From positions 75,590,037 through 75,654,036 of the forward strand of contig OY759214.1 in assembly GCA_963662175.1 (NCBI GenBank): a DNA stretch of 64,000 nucleotides, given 5' to 3'. Numbering within the stretch: position 1 is the first letter of the stretch; the number at the start of each line of letters is the position of its first letter. Below are positions 34,745 to 37,719 of this stretch, piece after piece. The notes below the pieces were generated by a model that did not search any database, was not told the origin of the DNA, and saw nothing but the letters and a program-made list of their open reading frames with translations. This stretch comes from Aradus depressus (taxonomy: Eukaryota > Arthropoda > Insecta > Hemiptera > Aradidae). The translations under genes and the position numbers were made by a program.

Positions 34745-35315
34745 AATGTACGTCTGTGTGAGGCATATAGGAGGGTACGGGGATGGGGTAAGGGTAGGGT
34801 AGAAAGAAGTCTCAAACATTTTCAGTGCTCTATAGAATCCAATACTGAACATTTTATGCCAATTCGTGCAATGATTCTTGTTTCCTATGCGAATGAACAA
34901 AATGCGGGGGTGGGTACGGGGGTAAGGTAAGGGTAGGGTAGAAAGAAGTCTCAAACATTTCCAGTGCTCTCTAGAATCCAATACAAAAAGGTTTTACGCC
35001 AATTCGTTCAATGATATTTGTTCCATAAGCGAATGCACGAAATGCGGGGTTGGGTGAGGTAAGGATGGGATAAAATATGTTCTAAACCTTCTCGGTGACT
35101 CGACGAACATAATTGCTGAACATAAGAACATAATCGGATCCAAGTTTAGGAGTATATAAAACACAAACATACAGACATTAGATTTTATATATATATAATT
35201 AGTTAAACATAACAAATACCAGCTGCAATGATCATTAGATTGTCCAACGCTGCATCCACTCCTGTCTCCAATACAAGCTCCACTTGGATGGGTCTTCCCA
35301 GCAGGTTCTCGGCAT
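6307..35315 (-). CDS. prom: Prominin (CD133 family), C-terminal ~598 residues, 12 exons
   Basis: The exons in transcript order are 35315-35220, 31257-31058, 29994-29859, 28449-28279, 26744-26645, 25481-25238, 19526-19308, 17904-17743, 11652-11518, 11123-10971, 8709-8600 and 6379-6307. All junction phases agree, and the sum (1799 bases, of which two complete an upstream codon) is in frame to a TAA. Prominins are pentaspan, cholesterol-binding glycoproteins of plasma-membrane protrusions and photoreceptor membranes. What is seen matches the human PROM1 plan in order: loop-1 signature IPDYVNRQT, TM3, a Cys-rich turn CCGCCGG, TM4, loop 2 with a CKKN match, a CRFTIDPL block before TM5, then a short cytoplasmic tail. 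TM1, TM2 and the signal peptide are missing upstream; the preceding exon must end with one spare base. Introns are loaded with transposons, none interrupting an exon. Confidence 0.93.
6491..6821 (-). repeat. SINE copy 3
   Basis: Nearly full length in reverse orientation: the tail (AGGTTAGGTTAGG) is at the left, the GTGGGTTCGAAACCC B box near 6755-6770, and the GGACGCCGGTAACTCAGTGG head at the right end. Lies in the last prominin intron. Confidence 0.9.
6827..7127. repeat. Foldback repeat with Penelope-like arms
   Basis: The left sequence (CTCAAATAATAGTAATTAC..) is the inverted match of the right end, and ATTCCTTCTGTCAT (left) pairs with ATGACAGAAGGAAT (right). A short unit, TATCTATAGTCCATCATCAG, is repeated about four times at 6869-6950. 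The right arm holds ACTGATGATGGGAG, like the Penelope hammerhead arms elsewhere in the window. Confidence 0.6.
7340..7390 (-). repeat. Penelope-type fragment with hammerhead-like core
   Basis: On the minus strand it reads GTTGATGAGGGCAACCTCGA followed by AATCCGG: a TGATGA core, a short stem with a GCAA loop, then CGAAA. Degenerate at the first core base. Confidence 0.4.
7480..8090 (-). mobile_element. LINE 3' fragment, degraded
   Basis: The minus strand carries pieces resembling a LINE RT C-terminus (HNSILVQAFSL, then NSLP), parallel to the clearer copy at 11837-12063. Frames are broken by stops and indels. The 463-base open frame here is an out-of-frame shadow rich in Pro and Ser. Confidence 0.45.
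8091..8590. other. Prominin intron, no feature seen
   Basis: Mixed-composition intron sequence without a recognisable element or ORF. Confidence 0.5.
8600..8709 (-). CDS. prom: Prominin exon: TM5
   Basis: 110 bp between the acceptor TTATTTTCAG|AAT and the consensus donor GAGAT|GTAAGT. It begins NGFWFSTLWCLLIFLI, the fifth membrane span, then LKLIEYYSQ, which aligns with the KLAKYYRR of human PROM1. Phase 0 in, 2 out. Confidence 0.9.
8820..9160. repeat. Repeat family A end fragment and poly-G run
   Basis: AAGTTATGTAATCAG at 8833 is shared with the family A ends at 17650 and 25680. A G-rich run at about 9078-9109 is broken only by single A bases. No gene. Confidence 0.45.
9161..9578. other. 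AT-rich intron, no feature seen
   Basis: Homopolymeric T/A stretches (9205-9290) and no supportable gene. Confidence 0.5.
9581..10822. mobile_element. Foldback DNA transposon, ~410-bp inverted repeats, TA target
   Basis: 1242 bp. Starts GGGTGGTCCTTAAATATGCC and ends with the inverted match GGACCATCC, flanked by TA on both sides (9579-9580, 10823-10824). The arms (9581-~9970 and ~10420-10822) are highly similar inverted copies. Each includes the short palindrome TTGACAGCTGTCAA near 9838 and 10525. The 450-bp centre is AT-rich without a transposase, so it is non-autonomous. A TA duplication suggests the Tc1/mariner-like group, which I cannot confirm. Confidence 0.85.
10971..11123 (-). CDS. prom: Prominin exon: end of loop 2
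   Basis: 153 bp, phase 0-0, from GTTGCAG|GCA to CCACTG|GTAAAT. It encodes NKYIGRLRRYLILYENHVRK and ends with CRFTIDPL, matching human CSYIIDPL just before TM5. This is one of the strongest family matches in the window. Confidence 0.93.
11171..11214 (+). repeat. SINE fragment
   Basis: GTACTCGTTAAA followed by GGGCTCATGTCCACCAGAG matches only the central part of the SINE. Confidence 0.6.
11215..11517. other. Prominin intron, nothing recognised
   Basis: Short AT-rich intron remainder between the SINE fragment and the next exon. Confidence 0.5.
11518..11652 (-). CDS. prom: Prominin exon: loop 2 helix
   Basis: 135 bp, phase 0-0, from TTTTTCAAG|GAA to AGTCAG|GTTCGT. It encodes a helix (LELKIGPLQRQVNQTLSHL) with an N-glycosylation-type NQT, aligned with the LPIEQSLSTLYQSVKIL region of human PROM1. 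Confidence 0.9.
11837..12445 (+). mobile_element. LINE 3' end: RT C-terminus and 3' UTR
   Basis: Open from about 11867 to a TAA near 12063, containing QANSLWNSLPLQIRHAPSLH and SFKSLLFHYLL, the typical C-terminus of CR1/Jockey-like reverse transcriptases (LWNSLP..IR.APSL..FK). A 3' UTR follows and ends GAATAAAGATTATTTTTC. Truncated at its 5' end. Confidence 0.7.
12530..13160. repeat. Satellite B, ~145-bp units
   Basis: Four to five tandem units, each with CTCATTAACGG (12686, 12827, 12973, 13121), CACGAAATTTCACATGTAG, and a GGGAGGGGG run. Related sequence is at 52805-53000. It abuts the left inverted repeat of the virus-like element. Confidence 0.85.
13215..13645. repeat. Left terminal inverted repeat
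   Basis: Inverted match of 16537-16880, from CACCTTTCGCCATGGCTC at the outside to GACAATAAAGTACAGGAGAG at the inside. The left arm is longer because it carries an extra ~60-90 bp (a second AGGTTCCTCT.ATGTATG copy). Both arms contain the same GC-rich block, so translations of the left minus and right plus strands give the same peptide. Confidence 0.9.
13801..13812 (+). promoter_or_regulatory. TATA-like box before the PLA2-pX ORF
   Basis: CCTATATATAAG lies about 10 bp before the first ATG and about 40 bp before an in-frame ATG at 13845. It resembles a compact viral promoter, with the later ATG then more likely as the start. Confidence 0.35.
13821..14612 (+). CDS. PLA2-like / pX-like fusion protein, virus-derived
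   Basis: An intact 263-residue ORF. Residues ~30-110 form a phospholipase A2-like domain of the parvovirus VP1u type: the calcium loop GYSFCGPGT, the catalytic-type helix LDEACRRHDIFYSKH with the His-Asp pair, then ADQQLADEVWERV. A Gly/Lys/Arg-rich, very basic middle follows. Residues ~175-245 hold LPLIPLFAALSAQGSLASGA and a GEGVYLKRHKKGYGLFLAP block, known from pX-like core proteins of adintoviruses and Mavericks. In viruses such PLA2 domains act on endosomal membranes and pX-type proteins bind DNA; either role here is inference. Starts at 13821, 13830 and 13845 are all possible. No frameshift or stop is visible. Confidence 0.8.
   Translation: MYIMYQSYMERARSQTSGAGIIVDHLPFEAHLPGYSFCGPGTHLQNRLRREDRGINKLDEACRRHDIFYSKHKGSKERSVADQQLADEVWERVTASDSSLGERAAAWAVTNTMKVKSKLGGGCNFRGGLKILRGAIRKKGWGLHKKVHEAVLAARKYFKNKKIKILRVLPFQKRGGALPLIPLFAALSAQGSLASGATNIVKAMNEARQKRDQLKQGDQLKIGEGVYLKRHKKGYGLFLAPYPGKPRQYDGGAINKNKKRRNL
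14618..14881 (+). pseudogene. Adenain-like cysteine protease, 3'-truncated
   Basis: Open from just after the PLA2-pX stop. Recognisable features are VYMRDRLP, then an HWVC motif in the position of the adenain catalytic His, and FGNLKPPLEV carrying the next conserved block. The family continues for about 70-100 more residues to a catalytic Cys, but the frame leaves the family near 14857 and stops at 14879-14881. The order pX then protease matches compact Maverick-type gene clusters. The break coincides with the end of an antisense ORF, pointing to a deletion or inversion junction. No initiating ATG is evident at the start; this copy should be inactive. Confidence 0.75.
14815..15039 (-). pseudogene. 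Large-DNA-virus-type W/LSE repeat protein, fragment
   Basis: Minus-strand ORF with about two copies of a ~24-residue helical repeat: DNINWGILSEFGHLSEDALH, then DKLDWHKVCGYQILSE. This W..(I/V)...Q.LSE..(I/H) pattern is known from iridovirus, ascovirus and mimivirus proteins of unknown role. The frame begins with TTG; an ATG lies just upstream in another frame (15048 region), suggesting an early frameshift. The last ~13 residues are antisense to the protease ORF, so the true protein is cut at about 14857. Confidence 0.5.
15040..16536. other. Element interior without recognised gene
   Basis: AT-rich except for a GC-richer block at 15440-15740 containing CTGGGGAAGTACATTGATTC, a phrase also found at the ends of repeat family A. 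A 61-codon minus ORF at 16139-16324 with a donor-like end is noted but not supported. Confidence 0.4.
16537..16880. repeat. Right terminal inverted repeat
   Basis: About 345 bp. Inverted partner of 13215-13645, ending outward with GAGCTATGGCGAAAGGTGG. Differences between arms are a few substitutions plus the extra segment in the left arm, so the pair is not freshly duplicated. Confidence 0.9.
16945..17390. repeat. Satellite C, 66-bp units
   Basis: About 6.5 tandem units beginning AAGGCACATACTAGCTGTGA, spaced exactly 66 bp (for example 17011 and 17077). One partial unit in the same orientation lies left of the element at 13167-13215. Because 66 is a multiple of three, the array reads as an open frame, but there is no sign it is translated. 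Confidence 0.9.
17570..17700. repeat. Repeat family A end fragment
   Basis: TTTTTGGATTCAAAATGCC, then GAATTTCTGACTGATTACAT and AACTTTTCCTATATTTCGTA match the other family A ends in reverse at 25660-25720. It abuts the exon at 17743 on its intron side. Confidence 0.5.
17743..17904 (-). CDS. prom: Prominin exon: loop 2
   Basis: 162 bp, phase 0-0, from GTTATTACAG|ATT to the strong donor CACAAG|GTAACC. It encodes ISGPVSTDLEAVAGHLEGVA and onward, aligning with the YDLEAKANSL part of human PROM1. The open frame continues past the donor into family A repeat, so the longer ORF is not the true exon. Confidence 0.9.
17905..18270. other. Prominin intron, nothing recognised
   Basis: Intron sequence with short pyrimidine-rich stretches; no supportable feature. 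Confidence 0.5.
18271..18420 (+). repeat. SINE copy 4, 5'-truncated
   Basis: From GTCCCGAGCCTGTACGATGT to CCCGGGCATGAGTCA; the tRNA-like head is missing. Confidence 0.8.
18430..18573 (-). mobile_element. R1-like LINE 3' end fragment and poly-G run
   Basis: Matches the 3' end of the R1-like fragment at 26900-27020 (CATCACCCGTC, then GGGAGCTCGGGATCTG and GACGGGCCGGGGG). It breaks off into a run of about 30 G at 18545-18573. Confidence 0.7.
18574..19015. other. AT-rich intron, nothing recognised
   Basis: No ORF or repeat that I can support. Confidence 0.5.
19018..19165 (+). repeat. Diverged copy of the 53.4-kb palindrome arm
   Basis: GATGTTGTGGGAGGAGATTT, then ATAGAAATAAAAGACGTTGT and CACTGATGATGAAGC..GAAAACCGGTTCTGG match one arm of the palindrome at 53421-53678. 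The hammerhead-like core is mutated. Confidence 0.6.
19308..19526 (-). CDS. prom: Prominin exon: start of loop 2
   Basis: 219 bp, phase 0-0. The acceptor CAGACAG|TGT fits the phase of the upstream exon. It begins CKKNSSAYNSL, matching human DCKKNRGTYGTL, and runs to TQRSQ before CTCAG|GTAACT. NSS, NWT and NIS are possible N-glycosylation sites, as expected for an extracellular loop. Confidence 0.9.
19640..19973 (+). pseudogene. Penelope-like element, GIY-YIG endonuclease fragment
   Basis: The frame from ATG 19640 reads GVYKLECPECNAKYAGQTG, the GIY and YIG motifs plus the paired cysteines of Penelope-type endonucleases. One extra G in the run near 19705 shifts the frame, and the remainder continues in the next frame with RSFKIRYRKH, the ETGH block, CQKGPLLNFLEAVEINKL and a final SPLLNLNIK. 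The RT domain upstream is missing. In intact elements the enzyme nicks target DNA for reverse transcription. Confidence 0.88.
19974..20640. other. Possible Penelope 3' flank, AT-rich
   Basis: Just after the stop, GTCTGATGATTGTAGAAATG could be a decayed hammerhead core. The rest shows nothing recognisable. Confidence 0.35.
20640..20690 (-). repeat. SINE fragment, diverged
   Basis: CGAAGTCATCACCTACTACC followed by AGACAAAAGAGCGGTGGACA resembles the end of the SINE in reverse. Short and diverged. Confidence 0.4.
20700..21190. other. AT-rich intron, nothing recognised
   Basis: The overlapping short open frames on both strands at 20906-21119 are low-complexity and unsupported. Confidence 0.5.
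21195..21225 (-). repeat. Detached tail of SINE copy 5
   Basis: TTATTATGACTCATGTCCGG is the tail part of a minus-strand SINE; the body continues at 24548. The two pieces are separated by the RTE insertion. Confidence 0.75.
21246..21296 (+). promoter_or_regulatory. Nested stem-loop in RTE 5' UTR
   Basis: CCCCAGT (21246-21252) pairs with ACTGGGG (21290-21296). Inside it, GGCCTAGTA (21254-21262) pairs with TACTAGGGCC with one unpaired G. A stable fold close to the element's 5' end could be a ribozyme, promoter or translation element; which one is unknown. Confidence 0.45.
21591..24533 (+). CDS. RTE ORF: AP endonuclease plus reverse transcriptase, intact
   Basis: 980 residues, the usual RTE length. 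The N-terminal endonuclease (~8-245) has IGSWNV, the catalytic-type ALQEVRW, GDLNAKIG, and an NQIDHVLI to DSDHFLV series. The RT (~500-770) shows NYRGISLLS, GFRRGRGTLDQI, FIDFRAAYDS, GLKQGDCLSPLLFNL and the YADD active site. The C-terminus has ENKVLRKIAG and a short RRLRWAGHV region. No stop or frameshift breaks the frame. The ATG at 21591 follows a 5' UTR and has no upstream in-frame ATG noted. The protein would nick target DNA and copy the element RNA in place; it could also mobilise a SINE sharing its 3' end, but the SINE tails here (CCTAA type) do not match its tail. Likely recently active. Confidence 0.95.
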   Translation: MTKARTGLNIGSWNVLSLWRPGAAKTVVEELKRYQMDVTALQEVRWPDSGECLTEGYSIFYSGGSGTHHVAGTGFAVSPRVRQAVLAFTPIDQRLCVLRLRGRWFNISIVNVYAPTEDKEDTEKDAFYDKLDQVLDEVPRYDVKIVTGDLNAKIGRETGFCPTIGKHSLHDVSNDNGIRCVSMAASKGMVVCSTMFPHKRIHKATWKSWDGKTANQIDHVLIDQRHRSSIRDVRSCRGADCDSDHFLVKIKYNIRLKVLENTHRTANKARYEVENLRDGDVTAIFQMELKNRFETLCPEDLSVDQYWATIEEGVREVAESTVGIRKKKVKKWFTPECQVSVEKRRALRIRYLQKPSDPILKEQHAIARKEAQRTLRRAKREYRVGQLEAIQNAWEHGATKEFYRDIRNEKRGFQPRMFQMKDKSGQMVAGRSEILSVWKEYFQELLNRQEPRHPIPNCTSPTPEVEIEAPDLLDVELAISKMKNGKAPGMDNLPAELFKKGGKNLAEVLYQLIVKIWREERIPDAWNTSLICPLLKKGSRTECCNYRGISLLSVAYKVLSRILLTKLTPYSESILGEYQAGFRRGRGTLDQIFVLRQILEKQWEMQQDTHALFIDFRAAYDSIHRKSLWAMMREFKFPEKLIRMVKACIEGAKSRVMVQGELSEPFDVMSGLKQGDCLSPLLFNLALERVIRQVMTNEEGTQIAGENGVLAYADDVAFLGNSPEEVKSKAGKLLKHSCRVGLEVNVDKSDYLIVSKNIHLEQELNVGTFSFPRVENFRYLGSTVTSINSMLEEVDRRLLQAQRAYFSVIKLLRSRALSRNLKYRIYSSMVKPVLIYGCETWTLTSHLEKRFQTFENKVLRKIAGPVKDRETQEWRIRTNRELRDIFWQHPTVVADMKSRRLRWAGHVVRSGQQTAIGRIMDAQVQGARSRGRPRLRWADLVKKDAVEHHVVNWRPVAHDRSRWRRLVWAAKDLQGSSPTE
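24548..24826 (-). repeat. SINE copy 5, main body
   Basis: From TCCGGGCTTTAACTACTAGG to the head GAGCTGCCGGCGCCC at the right. The tail portion was separated by the RTE and lies at 21195-21225. Confidence 0.9.
24915..25158 (+). repeat. SINE copy 6
   Basis: Head GAGGGCGCCGTTAGCTCAGA with A box, then GATCGCGGGTTTGAAAC (B box) and the GATAGTAGGCGATATGACCT block. Lies close to the exon at 25238. Confidence 0.9.
25238..25481 (-). CDS. prom: Prominin exon: TM4 and start of loop 2
   Basis: 244 bp from CTTTTTCAG|GAC. It encodes TVILVSLISFFLWFLMMCTF (TM4), GGHAEVYICHTLE with the conserved Cys, then LLDTGGILL, aligning with human FVFGANVEKLICEPY and VLDTPYLL. The end is set at GAGTTT|GTGCTA, a weak donor chosen because it keeps phase and alignment length with the CKKN exon. 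NSS is a glycosylation-type site. Confidence 0.92.
25660..26180. repeat. Repeat family A copy, inverted, with internal units
   Basis: One end is CAGCTACACGAAGTATAGGG, then AAGTTATGTAATCAG; the other is GCTGGGGAAGGACATAGCC, then GGTGATTCAT. Between them are two to three units containing GAATGTATCGACATGAAATT and CAAAATCGGC-like phrases. Confidence 0.7.
26181..26640. other. Prominin intron, nothing recognised
   Basis: No element or exon supported; the + strand frames at 26487-26699 are antisense or intronic. Confidence 0.45.
26645..26744 (-). CDS. prom: Prominin exon: TM3 and Cys-rich turn
   Basis: 100 bp between TTTTGTCTAG|TT and ATAGT|GTGAGT, phase 1 in and 2 out, exactly bridging its neighbours. 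It encodes AGISVLYIWSLLTGATCCGCCGG: the TM3 end and the CCGCCG motif that matches human LLCGVCG. Its reverse strand also carries a longer open frame, which hides the exon in an ORF scan. Confidence 0.88.
26890..27790 (-). mobile_element. R1-clade LINE, 3' part, broken
   Basis: The minus strand holds, in order, an RT thumb region (YAAAGWYPPTRRQRMILLQ and AALLRVTRAYRT), VLAPPIDLVLDGDVALYYCR in a second frame, a run ending ALEQER, and the C-terminal zinc-type motif NPNCSCGGIETAEHVVLDCP. The last piece sits in an open frame at 27258-27010. Several frame breaks and the lack of endonuclease and RT core make it a dead fragment. R1 elements usually target 28S rDNA; this clade also has members elsewhere. 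Confidence 0.8.
27809..28075 (+). repeat. SINE copy 7
   Basis: Head GAGGGCACCGGTCAGAGGTA, B box CGGGTTCGAAACC, tail CCCGGGCATGGGACACAAT. The block before the tail is partly deleted. Confidence 0.85.
28105..28160 (-). repeat. Penelope-type fragment with hammerhead-like core
   Basis: Minus strand: CCTGACGATGGTGTAATCCC, then GAAATCGGTAGTATATG. The CUGACGA..GAAA layout with a short G-C stem between fits a hammerhead core. Confidence 0.5.
28279..28449 (-). CDS. prom: Prominin exon: end of loop 1 into TM3
   Basis: 171 bp from ATATTTCAG|CT to CCTCG|GTATGT, phase 1-1. It encodes IITQLNAEKTSLKNAALSF.. with heptad-like helices and ends QYLDYWRWLTGL, aligning with human YDSYWWLGGL at the TM3 boundary. 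The larger ORF across this point is fused to intron and MITE sequence. Confidence 0.9.
28543..28595 (+). repeat. pogo/Tigger-like end fragment
   Basis: CAGTAAAACCCCTATGCAAC followed by GGACAG looks like a pogo-type terminal repeat. Only one end is recognisable. Confidence 0.35.
28626..29000. mobile_element. MITE copy 2 (same family as 2020-2406)
   Basis: 375 bp with the same 28-bp TIRs. Differs from copy 1 by a 10-12 bp deletion and scattered substitutions. Lies in a prominin intron. Confidence 0.88.
29275..29355 (-). repeat. Penelope-type foldback fragment
   Basis: Minus strand CTGAAGATGGTAGCAATACC, then GAAAGTAC; the AAGTCGTGGCTGAAGATGG part is present again in inverted orientation 50 bp away. 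Confidence 0.45.
29356..29858. other. Intron with a family A-like end at 29725-29820
   Basis: GGAGGTCGGAAAACATGCAA, GAAAACTCCGCATCGAATTT and GACCGAATACATAACTGTCC match 4530-4610. The rest is unrecognised. Confidence 0.45.
29859..29994 (-). CDS. prom: Prominin exon: loop 1, IPDYVNRQT signature
   Basis: 136 bp from TTTTTCTAG|ATT to AGACAAG|GTAACT, phase 0 in and 1 out. FTSIPDYVNRQTKAM aligns with human LNDIPDRVQRQTTTV, a family hallmark. Confidence 0.93.
30297..30902. mobile_element. Penelope-like remnant with inverted flanking repeats
   Basis: Two ~85-bp arms (30297-30381 reversed, 30817-30902 direct) match closely. Each contains a hammerhead-like core: (C)GATGGCGTAAGCCGAAAC on the left, CTGACGATGGCG..CCGAAACC on the right. 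Between them, 30404-30526 in the + frame encodes HLCEKGRPLDSLEQLEINR and a SPLL end, the C-terminus of a GIY-YIG endonuclease. Confidence 0.8.
31058..31257 (-). CDS. prom: Prominin exon: loop 1 with Cys pair
   Basis: 200 bp from AATTTGCAG|GGG to ATCAG|GTATGT, phase 1 in and 0 out. The NDCGLEDRSLCDTI segment matches the conserved Cys pair DPLCLVHPSSETCNSI of human PROM1. Confidence 0.92.
31340..32345. repeat. Repeat family A, longest array
   Basis: Inverted ends (GCTCTCCCTCCAAGACCAAT.. at 31389 and its reverse near 32330) enclose about five tandem ~130-142-bp units. Each unit carries TACATTCATTA, GGCAGTTATTAGAG and a CCCCTTCCCTCTG tract (unit starts near 31618, 31749, 31891, 32033). Confidence 0.85.
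32346..33555. other. Intron, no feature recognised
   Basis: Mostly AT-rich. Open frames at 32878-33111 (+) and 33237-33434 (-) show no family features. Confidence 0.45.
33567..33918 (-). repeat. SINE copy 8 with 11-bp target duplication
   Basis: Full-length reverse copy flanked by TTTATTAAATA at 33556-33566 and 33919-33929. The CCTAA-type tail abuts the left duplication and the GGGCGCCGGTAGC head abuts the right one, proving retroposition. Confidence 0.95.
34108..34158 (+). repeat. SINE fragment
   Basis: CGACGAAAGAGCGCTCTGGT followed by AGTCGGTGATATGACCTCA is the 3' part of the family. Confidence 0.65.
34677..34741. repeat. (AT)n microsatellite
   Basis: About 32 AT repeats in a row. Confidence 0.95.
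34742..35110. repeat. Satellite D, ~139-bp units
   Basis: Nearly three units with GGGTAGGGTAGAAAGAAGTC (starts near 34795 and 34934; third diverged near 35063). An inverted piece lies at 34445-34480 (CCCCCGCATTTGGTGCATTC). Confidence 0.8.
35220..35315 (-). CDS. prom: Prominin exon: most upstream one seen (loop 1)
   Basis: 96 bp from CTATTTTAAG|AT to GCAGCTG|GTATTT, phase 1-1. It encodes ENLLGRPIQVELVLETGVDA and onward, aligning with the LDRLRPNIIPVLDEIKSMA part of human PROM1. The preceding exon must end in one spare base; I could not find it in the next kilobases. Confidence 0.88.
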
Positions 35316-35407
35316 CTTAAAATAGAAAAACATTATGTTTTATTGCTTTGGCATAATGGATGAAGTTTTTTAAATATTTTAAGACTCACAATAATAATAG
35401 GTTAATA

Positions 35408-35670
35408 AGACTCATGCCTGGGCTTTAACTATGAGGTCATATCACCTACAACCAGAGCGCTCTTTCGTCGCTTTCTTTGTTTGTAGGGGTCATAAACGAG
35501 AACCTGACATCGCACAGGCTCGGGACCATCGCTTAACGTCCCATCCGAAGGACAGCGTGCTTAAGTTTGTTTTACCTCTCAAAATAAACTTAGGGCCTCG
35601 GCCGGGTTTCAAAACCGCTTTCTTGAGCTCAGTAGGCAAGCACGCATGCCACTGAGCTACCGGCACCCTC
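35408..35670 (-). repeat. SINE copy 9, internally deleted
   Basis: Reverse copy from CATGCCTGGGCTTTAACTAT to the GAGCTACCGGCACCCTC head. A block of ~80 bp between CGTCGC and GGGGTCATAAACG is missing. Confidence 0.88.
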
Positions 35671-36806
35671 CAATCATAATAGGTCTGATGGTTAACAAAA
35701 ATATAAGACTTGTAGAGGGCGCTGGTTGTTGAGTGGTTATAATATAACTGCCGCTGAAATGAAAATTATTTTGTCCGTATTTTGCGTATCAATCTTATAA
35801 TGCACCGTTTTTTCTTCGATATTATGTCATATAGCTATTATTTCACTTATTTCTCACATACTATTTAATATACTAAAAATCCCATTTCTTTAGTGTTTTT
35901 TTTTTAATTTCTTGCTATTATATTTTTTAAATATTTATCTCCAAACTCAAATATTTGTAACGGTTAGAATGTCCCGTTATGACTGAACTCTGAACCTCTA
36001 ATAATAAATAATATTATTCACTGAATCATTTTTTGTCTGTAGGTCATTTCATGTATTCATTGTTGATCAAGAGTTTTTCTTTTGCAAAGTACGATTCTTC
36101 AAACCTTATTTAATGTTTTTTTTTGTCTTATGTCGTATATGAGGTCACACTAAATCAATAGTTTATAGGCCGACGATATGTTATTACGATTCTTGAAGTA
36201 TAATATTGTTTATAGTTACTATGTACAGCTTTTTTTAAAAACTGATTATCCTATATACATACAATAATTATATACTTTTTTTTTTTTTTTAAATATGCTC
36301 TGTTAAATTAAAAAAATACTCTTTAGCATTGCATTCGATTTTTTTTTGTGGAATAATCATTGTTCTGATTTTAACCCTAAAACATAGTCTTTCACATGTT
36401 GAATAATTATATATGTATGTATTTTTTAAATATTTCAAAATTCACATTGCCCTATTGATGAATTGAACTATTATTCAATTATATTCTCAGAAGCATATAT
36501 AGTTAATATACACTAACCAATTATTAAGTTGAAAATGAAATAGTTAATTAAAGTTTTTATTAGAACCAGTTTCATAGTATTTGGCTGAGAATAGATTTTT
36601 AATGTCAGTAATGTTGTTTCTTTTGGACTAACGTGAATTTTATTAGTTATATGACAGTTACATATGTGTGTTCTCTCTTCACATTCTGAGTTTGTCAAGT
36701 TTACTTTTGACTGTCCGCATCATAAGTGTGTACTTAGTAAATGGTGAATAAAGAGTTACTCATTGTTGGACATAGAATTAAATTGAAATATTATATGTGA
36801 TATTAC
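35671..36806. other. AT-rich region, no feature recognised
   Basis: Very AT-rich with homopolymer runs. A minus ORF at 36698-36513 has no support. Confidence 0.45.
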
Positions 36807-36866
36807 CACAGGCTGTTGAGTGTCAGTACCAAATTTATCAAAATCAAGTTGGGATGTTTCATTCAT
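36807..36866 (-). other. Possible first exon on the minus strand
   Basis: ATG in a good context (GAAACCATGAATG) opens 20 codons (MNETSQLDFDKFG..) up to CTGTG|GTAATA. The DNA just upstream (36960-37140) is GC-richer, as a promoter might be. Its phase-0 end does not join the prominin exon at 35315. It may be chance. Confidence 0.25.
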
Positions 36867-37224
36867 GGTTTCTTCTGTGAATCGAAGGAGTGTGAAATAG
36901 TTTAGATTCAGATGCAAGGCTTGCTAGTGGATGAAAGGCACAATATCACATGAAAGTTTCAACTTTAAACTACAAAACGTGAGACGCGCGGCTCATCATA
37001 AATTGATCGATACGGAGGTTTCAATTGACCGGTGGCGCTGCCACGAGAGTCTTAGTTGAACCATTCAGACAACACTGAAAGTGGATTTATTTTGACATCC
37101 CTGCATTCTGGCTTGAGTTTCCTGTACTACTTGTTACTTCAACTATAATATAGTTCTTATATAGACTATATAGTTCTAGAACTATATTATAGTTATATAA
37201 ACTAAAATATAGTTCTTATATAGT

Positions 37225-37580
37225 GAGTGGTGGATTAACCAATAGGCAAACCTAGGCAGGTGCCTAGGGCCCCCGATGCTGAAGACATTGGGGCAATGTC
37301 TAAAAAAAAAAAAAAACTTGTCACTTTTAAAATGATTTTACACGCTTTTGGGAAAAATAATTCAGGTCAAATTTGACAAGGAATTTGACCCGAGTTATTT
37401 TTCCCAATAAAAGGTATGAGGGGCTCCCTATTAAGCATGATTTTTTTTTTTTTAAATAAAGAAACAAATCGGCAGTTTTCGTTTTTTATGGGGGGGGGGG
37501 GGGGGGGGGGGGGGTGATAAAAATAGGGGGCCCCACATTTGCAATCACCTAGGGCCCCGCAGAAGCTTAATCCGCCACTG
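37225..37580. mobile_element. hAT-type MITE with 8-bp target duplication
   Basis: 356 bp. TIRs: left GAGTGGTGGATTAACC, right inverted CAGTGGCGGATTAAGC. Flanked by TATATAGT at 37217-37224 and 37581-37588. The 8-bp duplication and CAGTGGCGGAT end are typical of hAT. Contains a G run at 37491-37513. Confidence 0.9.
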
Positions 37581-37617
37581 TATATAGTATAGTATTATAT
37601 TATAATACGTATATATT

Positions 37618-37719
37618 GAGGGCGCACCTAAACTGAGTTTTTTTTTTTATCTGGGAGGTAACAACCTTGAGCGTGCCGTCCTTCGGATGGAATGTTAAGC
37701 GATGATCATGGGCCTGTAC
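37618..37719 (+). repeat. SINE copy 10, left part
   Basis: From GAGGGCGCACC to GATCATGGGCCTGTAC; most of the tRNA-like head is deleted. Continues at 44431 after the LTR element. Confidence 0.85.
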
